The notes under the pieces: generated by a model
What the model saw: only the letters and a program-made list of their open reading frames with translations
Database searches by the model: none
Told to the model about the DNA's origin: nothing
Part shown: positions 43,150 to 53,891 of the stretch, in pieces
Layout of the letters: every line of letters begins with the position of its first letter
How positions within the stretch are numbered: the stretch's first letter is position 1
Source: Apoda limacodes
Lineage: Eukaryota > Arthropoda > Insecta > Lepidoptera > Limacodidae
NCBI GenBank assembly: GCA_946406115.1
Contig: OX291551.1
Location: 30,611,381-30,675,380, forward strand
Length of the DNA: 64,000 bases
Direction: 5' to 3'
Translations under genes and position numbers: made by a program

Positions 43150-44110
43150 AGAGTGATAGGTGATAGTAATAAGTGCAAAGATGAGGGATTTAAGGTGAGG
43201 CTGTGTCCACATAATAAGTAAGCTTTTTTCCTGAGATAGAACATTTTTCTGATATTGGGCAGATTGTATCTGTTACCCAGTATCTTGTATGACTTAATAA
43301 GTAAGACCTCTCCTTCTCCCGTCTGTGAGTGTAGGTAATTTTAATATTTAAAGGCATTCTAAATAGGGCTTTTTGTAGGCCTTATGGTATTTTCAGTTGC
43401 TCTTCTTTGGACACTTTCCAGCATATTTGGCAAAGTATGGGTTTAAACTTGTAAAGCATATTCTTAAAAAGGTGAGATGAGGTTTGTAAATTTTAAAAAT
43501 TTGAAACTGAGGGCATCCTGTGTTGAAAAGCATGGTATATTGTATAAAGAAAATAGTTGGTCTCCTTGACAATGTTCTTGATGTGCTCAGCCCATTTGAG
43601 GTTGCTAGTCATGGTTACTCCAAGATCTTTTTGTGTCTTGACTGATGCAAGTCTTGTGCCAACTCCAGAATTGTCCTTGCCTAGTCGTAGAATGGTACAT
43701 TCGGTTGCATTAAGCTTGGCCATTCATTGTTTAGTACAATGTTGATACTTGTTTAGATCTGCTGATCTGACTGAATTATTGGATCACCAAAGAACTTTCC
43801 ATCTTCTGCAAAGAAGCAATAGTCATATTCGATTAATACTTTTAAGTCTGTGATGAATATGTAAATAAAACAGGGATCTCATCAGTGGACGCCAGTTAAG
43901 ACAACTTTTGGTTTGGATAGTGTGTTACTAATTCTAACTTGTTATGTTCTATTTAGTAGATAGTTTTCAAGCCATTTTAGGAGATTTCCTCGAACCCCAA
44001 AGTGCTCAAGCTTCAACAGCAATCGACGGTGAGGAGGCACATTCAAAGTGTAGGTGAATAACATCTATGCTTCTTTTTTGATAAATATTCTTGGACTTGT
44101 ATTCACCAGT
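43150..44110 (-). pseudogene. LINE reverse transcriptase (family 4), decayed
   Basis: Minus-strand pieces in order are AFDVVPHRRLLLKLEHFGV (motif A region), LLKWLENYLLNRT, KPKVVLTGV (just before a lost QGS box), CFFAEDGKF (ADD box with D to E) and LNATECTILRLGK. After these come LASVKTQKDLGVTMTSNLKW, HIKNIVKETNYFLYTIYHAF, MLESVQRRAT and SYKILGNRYNLPNIRKMF, then GHSLTLN. This is a CR1/jockey-group RT distinct from families 1-3. Several frameshifts and stops. It lies in the lace intron in antisense orientation. Confidence 0.75.
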
Positions 44111-44530
44111 GGCGAGGGGTTTAATAAAGAATAAAGAATTATTACAAGGGTGAACCGGTCAAAAAAATTATAAATTTTTTGTCCTCAAAACTTAGTTTAA
44201 AATAAAGTTTCGAGATCCAGTAAGTAGTCAATTAAACAGCACTCTTTATAAATGAAAGCCATTATGACAAAAACACTTACCGCATGAACAAATACGTAAG
44301 ATAAAAATACAATGAATCAGTAAAATAAACAAAACACGCGAAAATTACCAAGCACACACAAATAATGATAATGGTGGAAAAGAAACAAACTAATGGCGTT
44401 AACGCCAACTTGTACGTGGCGCTTTTGACCTTTTGGTTTCGAGTTAACTTGTGCAGATAGCTTCTCTGTAGCAACTTACTTGGAGGGCACCTCACACAAA
44501 TCAAATTAAACAATATTTATACAAATAGGT
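44111..44530. other. Spacer in lace intron
   Basis: No gene supported; the minus-strand frame at 44,277-44,513 has a hydrophobic tail but no recognisable family. Confidence 0.3.
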
Positions 44531-44534
44531 TTCT

Positions 44535-44605
44535 GAGAACACTTTTGAATCGTCGATACTATGTAAAAAATGTTAATTTCTGGCAAAAAGAACTGGCAAG
44601 AAGTT
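44535..44605 (-). mobile_element. LINE family 2-like 3' tail
   Basis: Minus strand reads 'GAACTTCTTGCCAGTTCTTT' followed by 'GACGATTCAAAAGTGTTCTC', matching the 3' UTR type at 14,500 and 37,200. Confidence 0.5.
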
Positions 44606-44689
44606 CTATTTAAAGTTATAATACAATACTTTGATAATAAGCTAACAACTATACAATATGTATTGAAATACGTAGTAGGTAATATAAAT

Positions 44690-45352
44690 TACTTGGTATA
44701 GACATCTCCAGCGATGTTCAGTTCCGAGATCATTTACAAGATTAGGTGAAGCTGGCGTCCAAAAAACTTGGTGTACTTAACAGAGCGAAGCAGTACTTCA
44801 CGTCGGGGCAAAGGTTGTTACTTTACAAGTAGCAAGTTCGGCCCCATATGGAGTACTGCTGCCATCTCTGGGCGGGTGCACCCGGATACCAGCTTGGCCC
44901 TTTTGTCTCGGTTCAACGACGATTCCAAACTCACTTGCGGTATCGAGCCCTTAAGTCTGAGGAGAGACTTTGCCTCCCTGTGTGTGTTCTACCGCTTGTA
45001 CAATGGGTTGTGTTCTGAGGAATTGTTCGAAATGATGCCCACGGCTACTTTCTACCATCACACCGCTCGCCATCGGCAGGGAATTCATTCTCACACTTTA
45101 GAACCAAAATGGTCGCGTACAGTGCGGTTTCACAGGAACTTCCTCCAACGCTTAAGTTGTGGAATGAGCTCCCTGCCAAGGTTTTCTGCAAGGACTACAG
45201 TATGGAGTTCTTCAAGAAAGAAGTTATTGGATTTCTGAAGGGTCGGCAACGCGCAAGTGATACCCCTGGTGTTGCAAGCGTCCATAGGCTACGGTGACCG
45301 CTTACCATCAGGCGGGCCGTAAGCTTGTTAGCCACCTTAGTGGTATAAAAAA
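44690..45352 (+). mobile_element. LINE family 3, 3' fragment with tail
   Basis: Starts within GVDISSDVQFRD and runs to the natural 3' end ('GTGACCGCTTACCATCAGGCG', then 'TAGTGGTATAAAAAAAAAATC'). It includes CGIEPLSLRRDFASLCVFYR, MPTATFYHHTARHRQG and FFKKEVIGFLKGRQRAS in shifting frames. Compared with the 10.4-kb copy it has two or more frameshifts. Confidence 0.85.
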
Positions 45353-45592
45353 AAAATCAGTTAGTAAGCTACTAAAAACAAAGTCAAACTTGTCAATTTT
45401 TTTTTTATCAGGGGCATCCTCATGCACCATGTGAAGCGTCAAATATCGTCATAGTGTAAAGGAATTCAGATATATAAGAGTATTCCGATATTTAATAGTA
45501 CTAGTGGCATTAGCGCCTTCATAATTATATTCTTGAACAATCATATGTATACATATTCTGAAAACTATCCATATTCTCCATGAATATAATAT
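45353..45592. other. Spacer in lace intron
   Basis: Nothing recognised. Confidence 0.3.
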
Positions 45593-45815
45593 AATAATAA
45601 ATATTATAAATGCGAAAGTAACTCTGTCTGTTACTTCTTCACGCTAAAACCGCTGTACCGATCAAGATGAAATTTGGCATGGAGATTGTTTGAGGACATA
45701 AGTTACTTGTAAACGTGAAGTATTATGCGTTTTTTTTTCCATACTTGAGGATTTGCCGTTGAAATCCTACACTGATGACCGAATTTAGGGCGGGTGGAAC
45801 CGCGGACAAAAGTTA
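45593..45815 (+). mobile_element. Helitron-like non-autonomous element
   Basis: 'AATATTATAAATGCGAAAGTAACTC', 'TCACGCTAAAACCGCTGTACC', 'GAAATTTGGCATGGAGATTG', 'GGTGGAACCGCGGAC' and 'AAAAGTTAGTA'. The usual terminal CTAG is degraded to TTAG. Very similar in reverse to 63,535-63,765. Confidence 0.65.
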
Positions 45816-46100
45816 GTATATTATAAACGCGATAGTATGTCTGTTCGTTTGTCCCTGCATCGCGTCACAAAGGTGCATCCAATTGAGCTAAAAACTTCGC
45901 ATAGGGATAATTGAAGGGACGGAGAAGGACCTACGTATACGCTATACTTTTATTCCGAAAAAAATAGAAGTTTATGCAGGAATTACCAAATTCCACGTGC
46001 ATGAACCATAGCCGCAGGTAGAGCTTGCTATTGCAACTTTCTTACTACAATTCGGGAGTGCTAGTAGTAATCCTACGCCAATTTAACGCAGGCGGAGCGC
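45816..46100 (+). mobile_element. Second Helitron-like element, adjacent, different subfamily
   Basis: 'TATTATAAACGCGATAGTATG' opens a second head with 'GTCTGTTCGTTTGTCCCTGC', 'GAGCTAAAAACTTCGCATAGG' and 'TTTAACGCAGGCGGAGC'. It directly follows the previous element, as when Helitrons insert beside one another. Confidence 0.45.
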
Positions 46101-46829
46101 CCCCTTTTTTTCATACCCCCTCTTGTGTCTCATGTGTCATGCCTAAAGAGAGATTCTAAGAATACGAAAAACTACTTGCAAACGATATACGTTATTCTGC
46201 TATCTCGACATATCTAGTTCAAACTAGTCGATCTATCGAGTAAAACAGTTACCGCAATTAACAAGCCATGAGTAAATCAATGAAACATATCTCGAATTCG
46301 AGATTATCTCTATCAGCACGAGAATCAGGCCCATCTTACACGACAGTCCGGCAACAAATACACACCATTTAAAGTACTGTCACTTCGGAAACAAGCCTAA
46401 GGAAAAAAGAAGTGACAAGAAACCTGCTAACATCAATCACGCAGGAACCAGGACACCAAATACACAAAATTATGCAAATATGTGTAAACACAGATACATG
46501 TGCAGCACGTCTTCGCGTCGCTGTGGTTAGTAAATTTTTGAAAGCTAGACTGATGTTAATCAGCTCGTATCTGTAGCAAAGTACTTGGAGCGCATCTCAC
46601 TGTGTAGTCAGTACATATCTGAAAGGTTGTCTGATGTGAATCAGCTTGTATGGATACGCCGCCGTACGAAAATTCAAAGGCCCCGAATGAATAGACGTTG
46701 CTAAGTAATGTCCTAAGTAATACTTCTGAAAGTCTTACTTAGAGAATTTTATACAATACTTACTATTGCTATTAGTAATATTTACTGAATTTTCAAAAAC
46801 AGAAACTCATTATGATAGCTATAGAAGAA
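46101..46829. other. Lace intron, no gene supported
   Basis: A partly duplicated phrase, 'CTGATGTTAATCAGCTCGTAT' and 'CTGATGTGAATCAGCTTGTAT', lies about 80 bp apart (46,550-46,650). Nothing else is recognised. Confidence 0.3.
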
Positions 46830-47712
46830 AATTTATTTACATCACTTGTCCCAAAGATGACTTATACATTTAGATTCCGTGTTCAGGCACACGAAACGAG
46901 CCAGTCCGGGTACATGCCTTTTCAGGTACTTGCCGTCAACACTACATCATACGTAATCTGCGCGTCGACGCGAACTTTGCTTCCTCGTCAATTAATAAAA
47001 ATGACGATTTGTGCAATAAAATCGTGTAGAAACTATCGGCAAAAAAAGGTTTATGAAATGAAAACACTTTTCATAAGTTATTACACTAATCTGCTTGCTA
47101 TATTTGAGTTACAAATATGTTTTCAAAATAATTTTTCGCAAAACAAAATACATATTATGTACTATCTGTGTTGCCAAGTCTGTAGGTACATTTATTTCCC
47201 AAGTTTAGTAAGGCGAATACTGAAACGACAAAACATATTTTTCACCTAATGTCACTTACCTACATACATAACATTATTTCATGTTGATGAAGTATTTATG
47301 TATTGATCATCCCTGTGACACATTGTATCTATAGAACGTAAACCTTTACCCCGGACTTCTGCAATGTTAAACTACAAAAAAATATAACAGATGCAAATAT
47401 TAATAGAAAAAGTAGTATCATGTATTTTATGAACTACAAAATTAATTAATTACCGTATCTTAAAATAAATAAATAATTTAAAAAATATCTTTTCTTTGCA
47501 ACGAACTGTAACGTCACACTTGGACTCTTCATATAAATTTTCAACTTACTTTTTAATTACCTAATACTTATTACAATCACAATGATCCGATTCCTGCGGT
47601 TCCGCGCGGCCGCTCTAACAATATTCAGCAATATCGCTTTCGCAAAAGAAATTTTACGCATTGAATGTGCTCTATGCATAGAGCGCGCATCGATCTATAC
47701 GGCGGCACTTAG
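46830..47712. repeat. 'Y' repeat plus inverted copy of the 39-40 kb element
   Basis: 46,845-46,905 carries the 'AAGATGACTTATACATTTAGA' head. From 47,312 'GTGACACATTGTATCTATAG' to 47,712 the sequence is the reverse complement of blocks at 40,560-40,801 and 39,790-39,930, with about 600 bp missing between them. It is cut on the right by LINE family 3. The two copies face each other across about 6.5 kb. Confidence 0.55.
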
Positions 47713-47721
47713 GGTTTTTTA

Positions 47722-48650
47722 TTTTTATTTATTAATACCACTAAGGTGGCAAACAAGTTACGGTCCGCCTGATGGTAAGCGGTCACCGTAGCGTATGGAC
47801 GCTTTTAACACCAGGGGTATCACTCGCGCGTTGCCGACCCTTCAAAAATCCAATAAGTTCTTTCTTAAAGAACCCCGTACCGTAGTCCTTAGAGAAAGAA
47901 AACCTTGGCAGGTAGCTCATTCCACAACGCAAGCGTTCGCGGGAGGAAGTTTCTCTGAAACCGCACTGTACGCGTCCATTTCGGTTCTAAAGTGTGAGAA
48001 TGAATTCCCTGACGATCGCGAGCGGTGCGATGGTAGAAAGTAGCCGTGGGCATCATTTCGAACCATTCCACAGAACACATCCTATTGTACAAGCGGTAGA
48101 ACACATAGGGAGGCAAAGTCTCTCCTCAGACAAGGGTTCGATACGGCAAGTGAGTTCGGGATCGTCGACAATTCTCACAGCCCGTCGTTGAACCCAGTCA
48201 AAAGGGCCCAGCTGGTATTCGGGTGCACCCGCCCAGAGATGGCAGCAGTACTCGATATGGGGCCGAACTTGTGACTTGTAAAGCAGCAACCTCTGCCCCG
48301 AGACGTGAAGTGCTGCCTTATTATGTTGAGTTCACCTAGTTTTTGCACGCCAGCTTCACCTTGTCTTGCTAATGATCTCGGAACTCTGGAGATGTCAACA
48401 CCAAGGATTCCTATGCTCTTGGAGATGGAGAGGGGAGTGTTCTGGAATTGTGGGGCTACAGTGAATGGGGTTTTCTTAGCGGTGAACGCGCAGACTTGTG
48501 TCTTTGTAGGGTTGAATCGGACAAAGTTTTCCCGTCCCTAGTCAGTGGCCTTGGACAGTGTGGTATCGATTTGAGACACAAGTTCTCTGCGCTTTTCATA
48601 CACAGGGGGATGTTTGCACGACCCGTGTAATAAGCGTCTTGACATTTGGC
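47722..48650 (-). mobile_element. LINE family 3, 3' fragment (minus)
   Basis: The 3' end is at about 47,722 ('TACCACTAAGGTGGCAAACAAG', 'CCTGATGGTAAGCGGTCACC'). The fragment extends to about 48,650, where AYYTGRANIPL can be read. Conserved stretches include GYQ-to-EYQLGPFDWVQRRAVRIV and PHIEYCCHLWAGAP. Frameshifted; adjacent to the TIR element at 48,679. Confidence 0.8.
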
Positions 48651-48678
48651 GAACAAAACGATTTCAATGTAATGCGAT

Positions 48679-50476
48679 TAGTGCAGTCATTGGAGCGAAA
48701 AATAGGGTCTTACCTCAGAATTTTTTAACTGTGAGCTGATTTGCATGAAATTTTGGAATTAGGCTCATCTTACCCTTAACTTCAAAAGCGAAAATGATCT
48801 GAGCTCCGCCTATTATTTTTAAGGGGTGTAAACAACCCCTTAGTGGAAAAAATTACATTGAGCCATTTTATCGCTAGAAAACGTTTTTAATATTAAAGGG
48901 TGAAATTGTTAAGTGTTTTATAACACAATTACCTCATAATAAAATAATTTTCAACCCCTTGAAAACCTTACAACCCTTGCAAACAACCCCTAAATTGAGA
49001 AATCCCAAAAAATTACTTTGGTATGACATAAAAAGATTTAAGTATAGAGTAATTAATATTTTATGTTCTCTATTTTAATTATCGAATTTTTAACCCCCTT
49101 TAGACCCTTTAAAACAACCCCTTGACAAAAAATTGTTTAAAAAAAAATTATTTTGATGAAATGAAAAGGATTTAAATGTTATTCCACATTCTCGAAAATG
49201 ATTATCATATTCTCAAGCTTTTCAACCCTTAAAACCCCTAAATTAAAACAGTAAATATAAATGATGGGCCCCTCCGAGCAATTCACATAGTTACCATTCA
49301 AATGTGTTTTATTTACATATGTAACGTTGGTATGTATTCAAGCCTACGTTTCCAAAATAAATGTCCATAATAGTTTTGGGTTTCTATTACTGTGTACTTT
49401 CACTTTGCTCCAAATATTCACACTCCGAAATTTTCACACTTCGAAAAAATACGATTAGTTTTTGGACCATAACTCCTTCAATTTTGATACTATCACAACT
49501 TATAAAAAACCATTTTAAAGGTAATTAAAAGAGCTACAACTTTTTTCATTACAATATATAGGAAAAAACCTTTTATTTAAAAACGGTGAAGGGTCAAAGG
49601 GCTCGAGACTGTGATTGTGCTGCCGCGCGCTCTTTAAACAATCATATCTCCGTCAATTTTTGTGTGACATTTTTTATTATTATTCTTTTATACGTATCTT
49701 TTATCATTTTTGAGATGTTATGAAAAGAAGTTGGTTTTTGTAAAAATTCGAATTTTTTTGAATGCATCAAACTCTTTATATTAAATTAATTTCTAGGCGG
49801 AAGACGATTAATTTTAATTTTGGTGGAAATGGCACTTATGAAACCCATTGATTTATGAGAAAAAACCATTAGATGTTCCTCTTATTTGCATTACAGCTCA
49901 CTCATTTTACGTGCAAAAGACTTTTAACATTGCTTATTTTAAAGCTTATTTCAAGCACTACAAAACCCTATTTCATTAGAATGCATTAAATGTATCTGCT
50001 CGCCGCTAGATGGCATTGAATACATCGATTAAATTTCAGACAAAATAAAAAACGGCATTGATCTTTCATATCTAACTTAATACTGCACATAGAACACTTT
50101 ATAAAAAACCAATTTGTTCAGTTTTTTACCTGCTACAATTTTGTTCATCATAAAATTTTCGTTAAAATGCATAATTTTGGAGATTTCCGGAGAAAGCCGA
50201 ATTTTCAATTGCCAATAACTTGATAAGTATTGGGTTTTTTGAAAAACTTTATAGAATTTTTTTTTTTTAATTAGGTCTTCTATCGATATCTAGGTTATTT
50301 TGAAGAAACAAATTTACACCACCGAGAAGGGGTGGCAACCATCCCCAGGGTAGGTGCGGAGTTCAGATCATTTTCACTTTTGAAGTTAAGGGTAAGATGA
50401 GCCTAATTCCAAAATTTCATGCAAATCGGTTCACAGTAAAAAAAAACGGACCAATAACGCTTCAATGACTGCACTA
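48679..50476. mobile_element. 1.8-kb non-coding TIR transposon, copy 2
   Basis: Ends 'TAGTGCAGTCATTGGAGCG' and 'CGCTTCAATGACTGCACTA' as in copy 1, with TA at each side. It shares the 'AACCCCTT' block, 'GGGCTCGAGACTGTGATTG' and 'CTGCTCGCCGCTAGATGGC'. About 100 bp shorter than copy 1 because of internal deletions near 49,240-49,330 and 49,740. No coding capacity. Confidence 0.85.
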
Positions 50477-50524
50477 GATAGCTTTCTATGTTAAAAAAAA
50501 TTTGGGGTAATCACTAGTTTTAAA

Positions 50525-50665
50525 TTACGCACTTAGATGTAAAAACGATAGTCGTATTAGCTGATTTTCACACAAATTGATAGGAAAATGTCTTGCAATA
50601 GTCCGTTTGGTGTTGTTTCGGACACGGTATCTAAACGTATAAGTCATCTTTGACCTGTCTATACA
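50525..50665 (-). repeat. 'Y' family repeat terminus
   Basis: The minus strand reads 'CAAAGATGACTTATACGTTTAG', 'ATACCGTGTCCGAAACAACACC', 'AAACGG' and 'ATTTTCCTATCAATTTGTGTG', matching 39,140 and 46,845. Confidence 0.5.
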
Positions 50666-50889
50666 TTGTGGCTTTTGTGAATGAATACGGTTATTTAATA
50701 AAAAAAAAACCGAATTATTAACCAAATATTGTAATGTGAGTCTGTCCTGATTTATACCTATTATGTTAATGCATATTGTCACCTACGCTTTTTAACTTGT
50801 ACTGCGAGAGAACATGATTGGGCAAGTGATTAAAAACCTTGACAGGTCTTTGAAGTTAGCAAACCATTTTTAGTCAAATGCAAATCAAA

Positions 50890-51155
50890 GTTTACTCAAA
50901 TTTGCCGTTTTTTATCCATTATATTCAAAAATTGCCGTTTAGCTTTTTTTTAAAAAGGCCATAGGTGGTCGGCTAACTTACAGTAAAGTTAGCCGACCAC
51001 CTATGCATAATGTGATATTCAAAGGTGATACGGACCAGCAAAGTGGCTGAGTATTTGCCGTTTTTTAACCGTTATTCATCCGTAATGTTAAAAAATTTGC
51101 CGTTGAGCTAGTTTTTTAAATAAAGGTTATGGTTGGCTAACTTTCTCAAAGACAG
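50890..51155. repeat. Duplicated 'TTTGCCGTTTTTTA' block with hairpin
   Basis: The block 'TTTGCCGTTTTTTA.CC.TTAT' to 'GGTCGGCTAAC' at 50,898 recurs about 150 bp later (51,054) in diverged form. Between them is a perfect stem-loop: 20-bp arms at 50,960-50,979 and 50,986-51,005 ('CATAGGTGGTCGGCTAACTT' and its reverse complement) around a 6-nt loop. Confidence 0.7.
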
Positions 51156-51609
51156 CCGAGACTTGGCTGACACACTGCCGTGTGTTTTGATTGATGAAAA
51201 CTTCCATTTAACAGATTTCGAAGCTTGACTAATTTTGTACAGAAGTGCAATAATATTTAATAATTAACGAGTATGTCGGACACACTGTACGTACAAGTAT
51301 CCGTCAATTATCCATGTGAGGAGCCGTCAGCTCATGCATGTGTGTTTGTTCTTGTATACCGCCCGTACGTACGGGCGGAACTCCGTAAAATTTAATACAA
51401 ACTTTTAGGTACCTATACGCGGTTTTTGTAGACATGCATTAATACACATTGCGTATAAAATAATACGCTCAATGTTAACCACCGTTAAGACAGAGTTCGA
51501 TGAGGAGCTTACAGCCCTGCAGGCAGCAATTAGTAGGTATCAAACGGAACAATAGAATAAAGGAATCCAATAACTTAATACCTTAAACTAAACTGTAATA
51601 AGTATGTTC
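51156..51609. other. Lace intron, nothing identified
   Basis: No gene supported. A short palindrome 'CCGCCCGTACGTACGGGCGG' lies at 51,360-51,379. Confidence 0.35.
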
Positions 51610-51985
51610 TTGTAAAACTAGGCGAGCGCAAGCAAGACCTTTGCGAAGTTGTGTTTAAGCCCGCTAGTGTGCTCTATTCTTTTATTCAAACAAGGCGAGA
51701 GCAAGCAAGACCTTTGCGAAGTTGTGTCTAAGCCCGCTAGTCTGCTCTACACTCTTATTCAAACAAAGCGGGAGCAAGCAAGACCTTTACGAAGTTGTGT
51801 CTAAGCCCGCCAGTGTGCTCTACACTTTGATTCAAACAAGGCGAGAGCAAGCAAAACCTTTGCAAAGTTGTTTCTAAGCCCGCCAGGGTGACAAGACAAG
51901 ACTTTTGCGAAGTTTGTCGAAGCCTACCAGTGTGCTCAACACTTTGATTCAAACAAGGCGAGAGCAGGCACGACCTTTTATAAAA
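51610..51985. repeat. 73-bp minisatellite, about 5 copies
   Basis: 'AGCAAGACCTTTGCGAAGTTG' recurs at 51,631, 51,704, 51,777 and 51,850 (period 73), then in a shortened unit and a last partial unit near 51,963. Each unit also has 'AAGCCCGC.AGTGTGCTCTA' and 'TTCAAACAAGGCGAGAGC'. It lies just downstream of the Copia LTR start and could include LTR sequence. Confidence 0.8.
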
Positions 51986-52039
51986 AATAAAAGTATGAGT
52001 TGGCGTGATTAAATACTTTAATTATATTAAGCAGTTTTA

Positions 52040-52186
52040 GCGAAACACAACACAGTAATTAATTTTAAACTCTAAAAGGAAAAACAAAAGATGATTGCGT
52101 AGAATCATGAAGTACTTTGTTTTTTTTATTTTATTTTACGGCACTGGAGACTAGTGCTATTGCTTATTTTTATTTTGCTTACAACA
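52040..52186 (-). mobile_element. Copia 3' LTR start and polypurine tract
   Basis: On the minus strand 'ATTTTGAGGGACGG' (52,187-52,200) is a polypurine-tract-like run followed directly by 'TGTTGTAAGC', the typical TGTT start of a Copia LTR. The LTR continues toward lower coordinates; its end was not located. The LTR start lies 45 bp beyond the pol stop codon at 52,231. Confidence 0.6.
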
Positions 52187-52230
52187 CCGTCCCTCAAAAT
52201 AAAAATCCTAATTTAAGAAGTACCTATAAA

Positions 52231-53880
52231 TTATACAGACATTAAATTGTCTCTAAGTTTAACAAATTTAGTTGTGGCTAATGGTTTTGTTAATAAGTCA
52301 GCCACTTGCTTGGCACTCTCAATATAATTTAATTTAATAGTTCCATCCATGACTTTTTCCCGAATAAAGTGATGTTTAATGTCAACATGTTTCATTCTTT
52401 TGTGCAATGCTGGGTTTTTAGATACCTTAATGGTGCTTTGGTTATCTTATCCATGATTTTTTCCCGAATAAAGTGATGTTTAATGTCAACATGTTTCATT
52501 CTTTTGTGCAAAGCTGGGTTATCTTCAAATATTAACACACTATCAATATAAATTGAAAAATCTGCAACTAATTGCTTCAACCAGCTGGCCTCTGCTATTG
52601 CCATGCTGAGAAGAAACTGGATTACCAAAAATTTTAAACAAATAACCAGCTGTTTTTCGCCTGTCAACTAAATCTCCTCCCCAATCTGAGTCTACATAAC
52701 CCACAAATATATTTTTAGTATCATTACACTTAAACACCATTTTAAAATCTAAAGTGCCTTTAATGTATCGAAGAACCCGCTTTAATATGTTCCATAAGTC
52801 ATTACTTCCACATGTTTGAAAACGACTCAAAATAGAAATACTAGTACATAAATCAGGTCTACTTCCCAATACAGCATAAAGTAAACACCCTATTAGTTTT
52901 CTGCATCGTGACTCTAATTCAGGACTTTCAGATTTATCTCTTTTCAATTCATTATTTTTAAATTTAGGGTCCATCGGTGTCACCGCAGTTTTACAATCTC
53001 TCATATTAAATTTTCCTAACAGTTGTTCCAAATAAGAATTCTGATTAATTTTAAGAACAGCCTCTTGAAAATTTTGCTCAATACACATACCTAAATAAAA
53101 TTTAGCTTCTCCCATGTCTTTTATTGAAAAGTTCTGTTTTAAAAATGATTTAGCTTCATTAACCAGATTGATACCTTTCCATGGAATTAACAAATCATCT
53201 ACATATAGTAATAAATATACATTATCATTACCATTGCATTTAATATACAAACTGTAATCAGTCTTACATTGTTTAAAACCATGACTGAAGTAAATTTGTC
53301 ATTCCAGTTCTTAGGGGAATTTTTGAGTCCATATAGTAATTTTTCTAGTTTACAAACTTTATCAAAATCTAATGAGTAATAGCCTTCTGGTAATGACAAA
53401 TAAACTTCATATTTTATGTCTCCGTAGAGAAATGCACAATTTACATCCATTTGATACACAGTTAATCTTTTTTGATTACAGATAGCTAAAAATGTACGAA
53501 CTGTAGGTAACTTAGCTACAGGTGCATATATGTCTTCATTCGTTATATTAGTTTGTTGAAACCCTCTGGCTACAAGCCTTGCTTTAAATTTTGTAGGATT
53601 TCCAAACTCATCATGTTTTCTTTTAAAACCCATTTGCTTTCAATTATTTTACAATTATTTGGATTACTTATCACTTTCCATGTATTATTTCTTATCGAAC
53701 TATCCATTTCTTTCTCCATAGCTTTCTTCCAATCTAAACTGTCTTTTGACTCTACTGCTTCCTTCTATGATTTTGAATCTTCTCCTATATAAGAAGATTG
53801 TCAAGAGTATGTATGATAGTCTTTTTGCCAATTGGGGGGTTTGAAAGTTTCTCTATCTCTTAGAGTGGTAAGTGGTTGTT
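52231..53880 (-). pseudogene. Ty1/Copia pol: integrase tail, RT and RNase H, broken
   Basis: The minus-strand order starts with an integrase C-terminal region, 'FKPPNWQKDYHTYS', near 53,840. Next are KAMEKEMDSSIRNNTW and KFKARLVARGFQQTNI, then APVAKLPTVRTFLA, VYQMDVNCAFLYGDI and VYLSLPEGYY. RT follows with YVDDLLIPWKG (YVDD box), FSIKDMGEAKFYLG and GCLLYAVLGSRPDLC, then GYVDSDWGGDLVDRRKTAGY. RNase H is next: EASWLKQLVADF, FEDNPALHKRMKHVDIKHHF, and finally QVADLLTKPL with stop at 52,231. Frameshifts occur near 53,630 (a lost T after KWV), near 53,240 and near 52,600. A 101-bp tandem duplication repeats the 'HKRMKHVDIKHHF' segment. Gag and protease are absent. Confidence 0.85.
52345..52516. repeat. 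101-bp tandem duplication in Copia RNase H
   Basis: 'CCCGAATAAAGTGATGTTTA' and 'GTCAACATGTTTCATTC' occur at about 52,358-52,396 and again about 101 bp later. The duplication adds a frame-disrupting segment. Confidence 0.85.
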
Positions 53881-53891
53881 CAGGTTGATTG

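Noticed and set aside
46812..47249. 145-aa plus-strand ORF as a gene
   Set aside because: It spans the 'Y' interspersed repeat and AT-rich sequence, with no domain or splice context.
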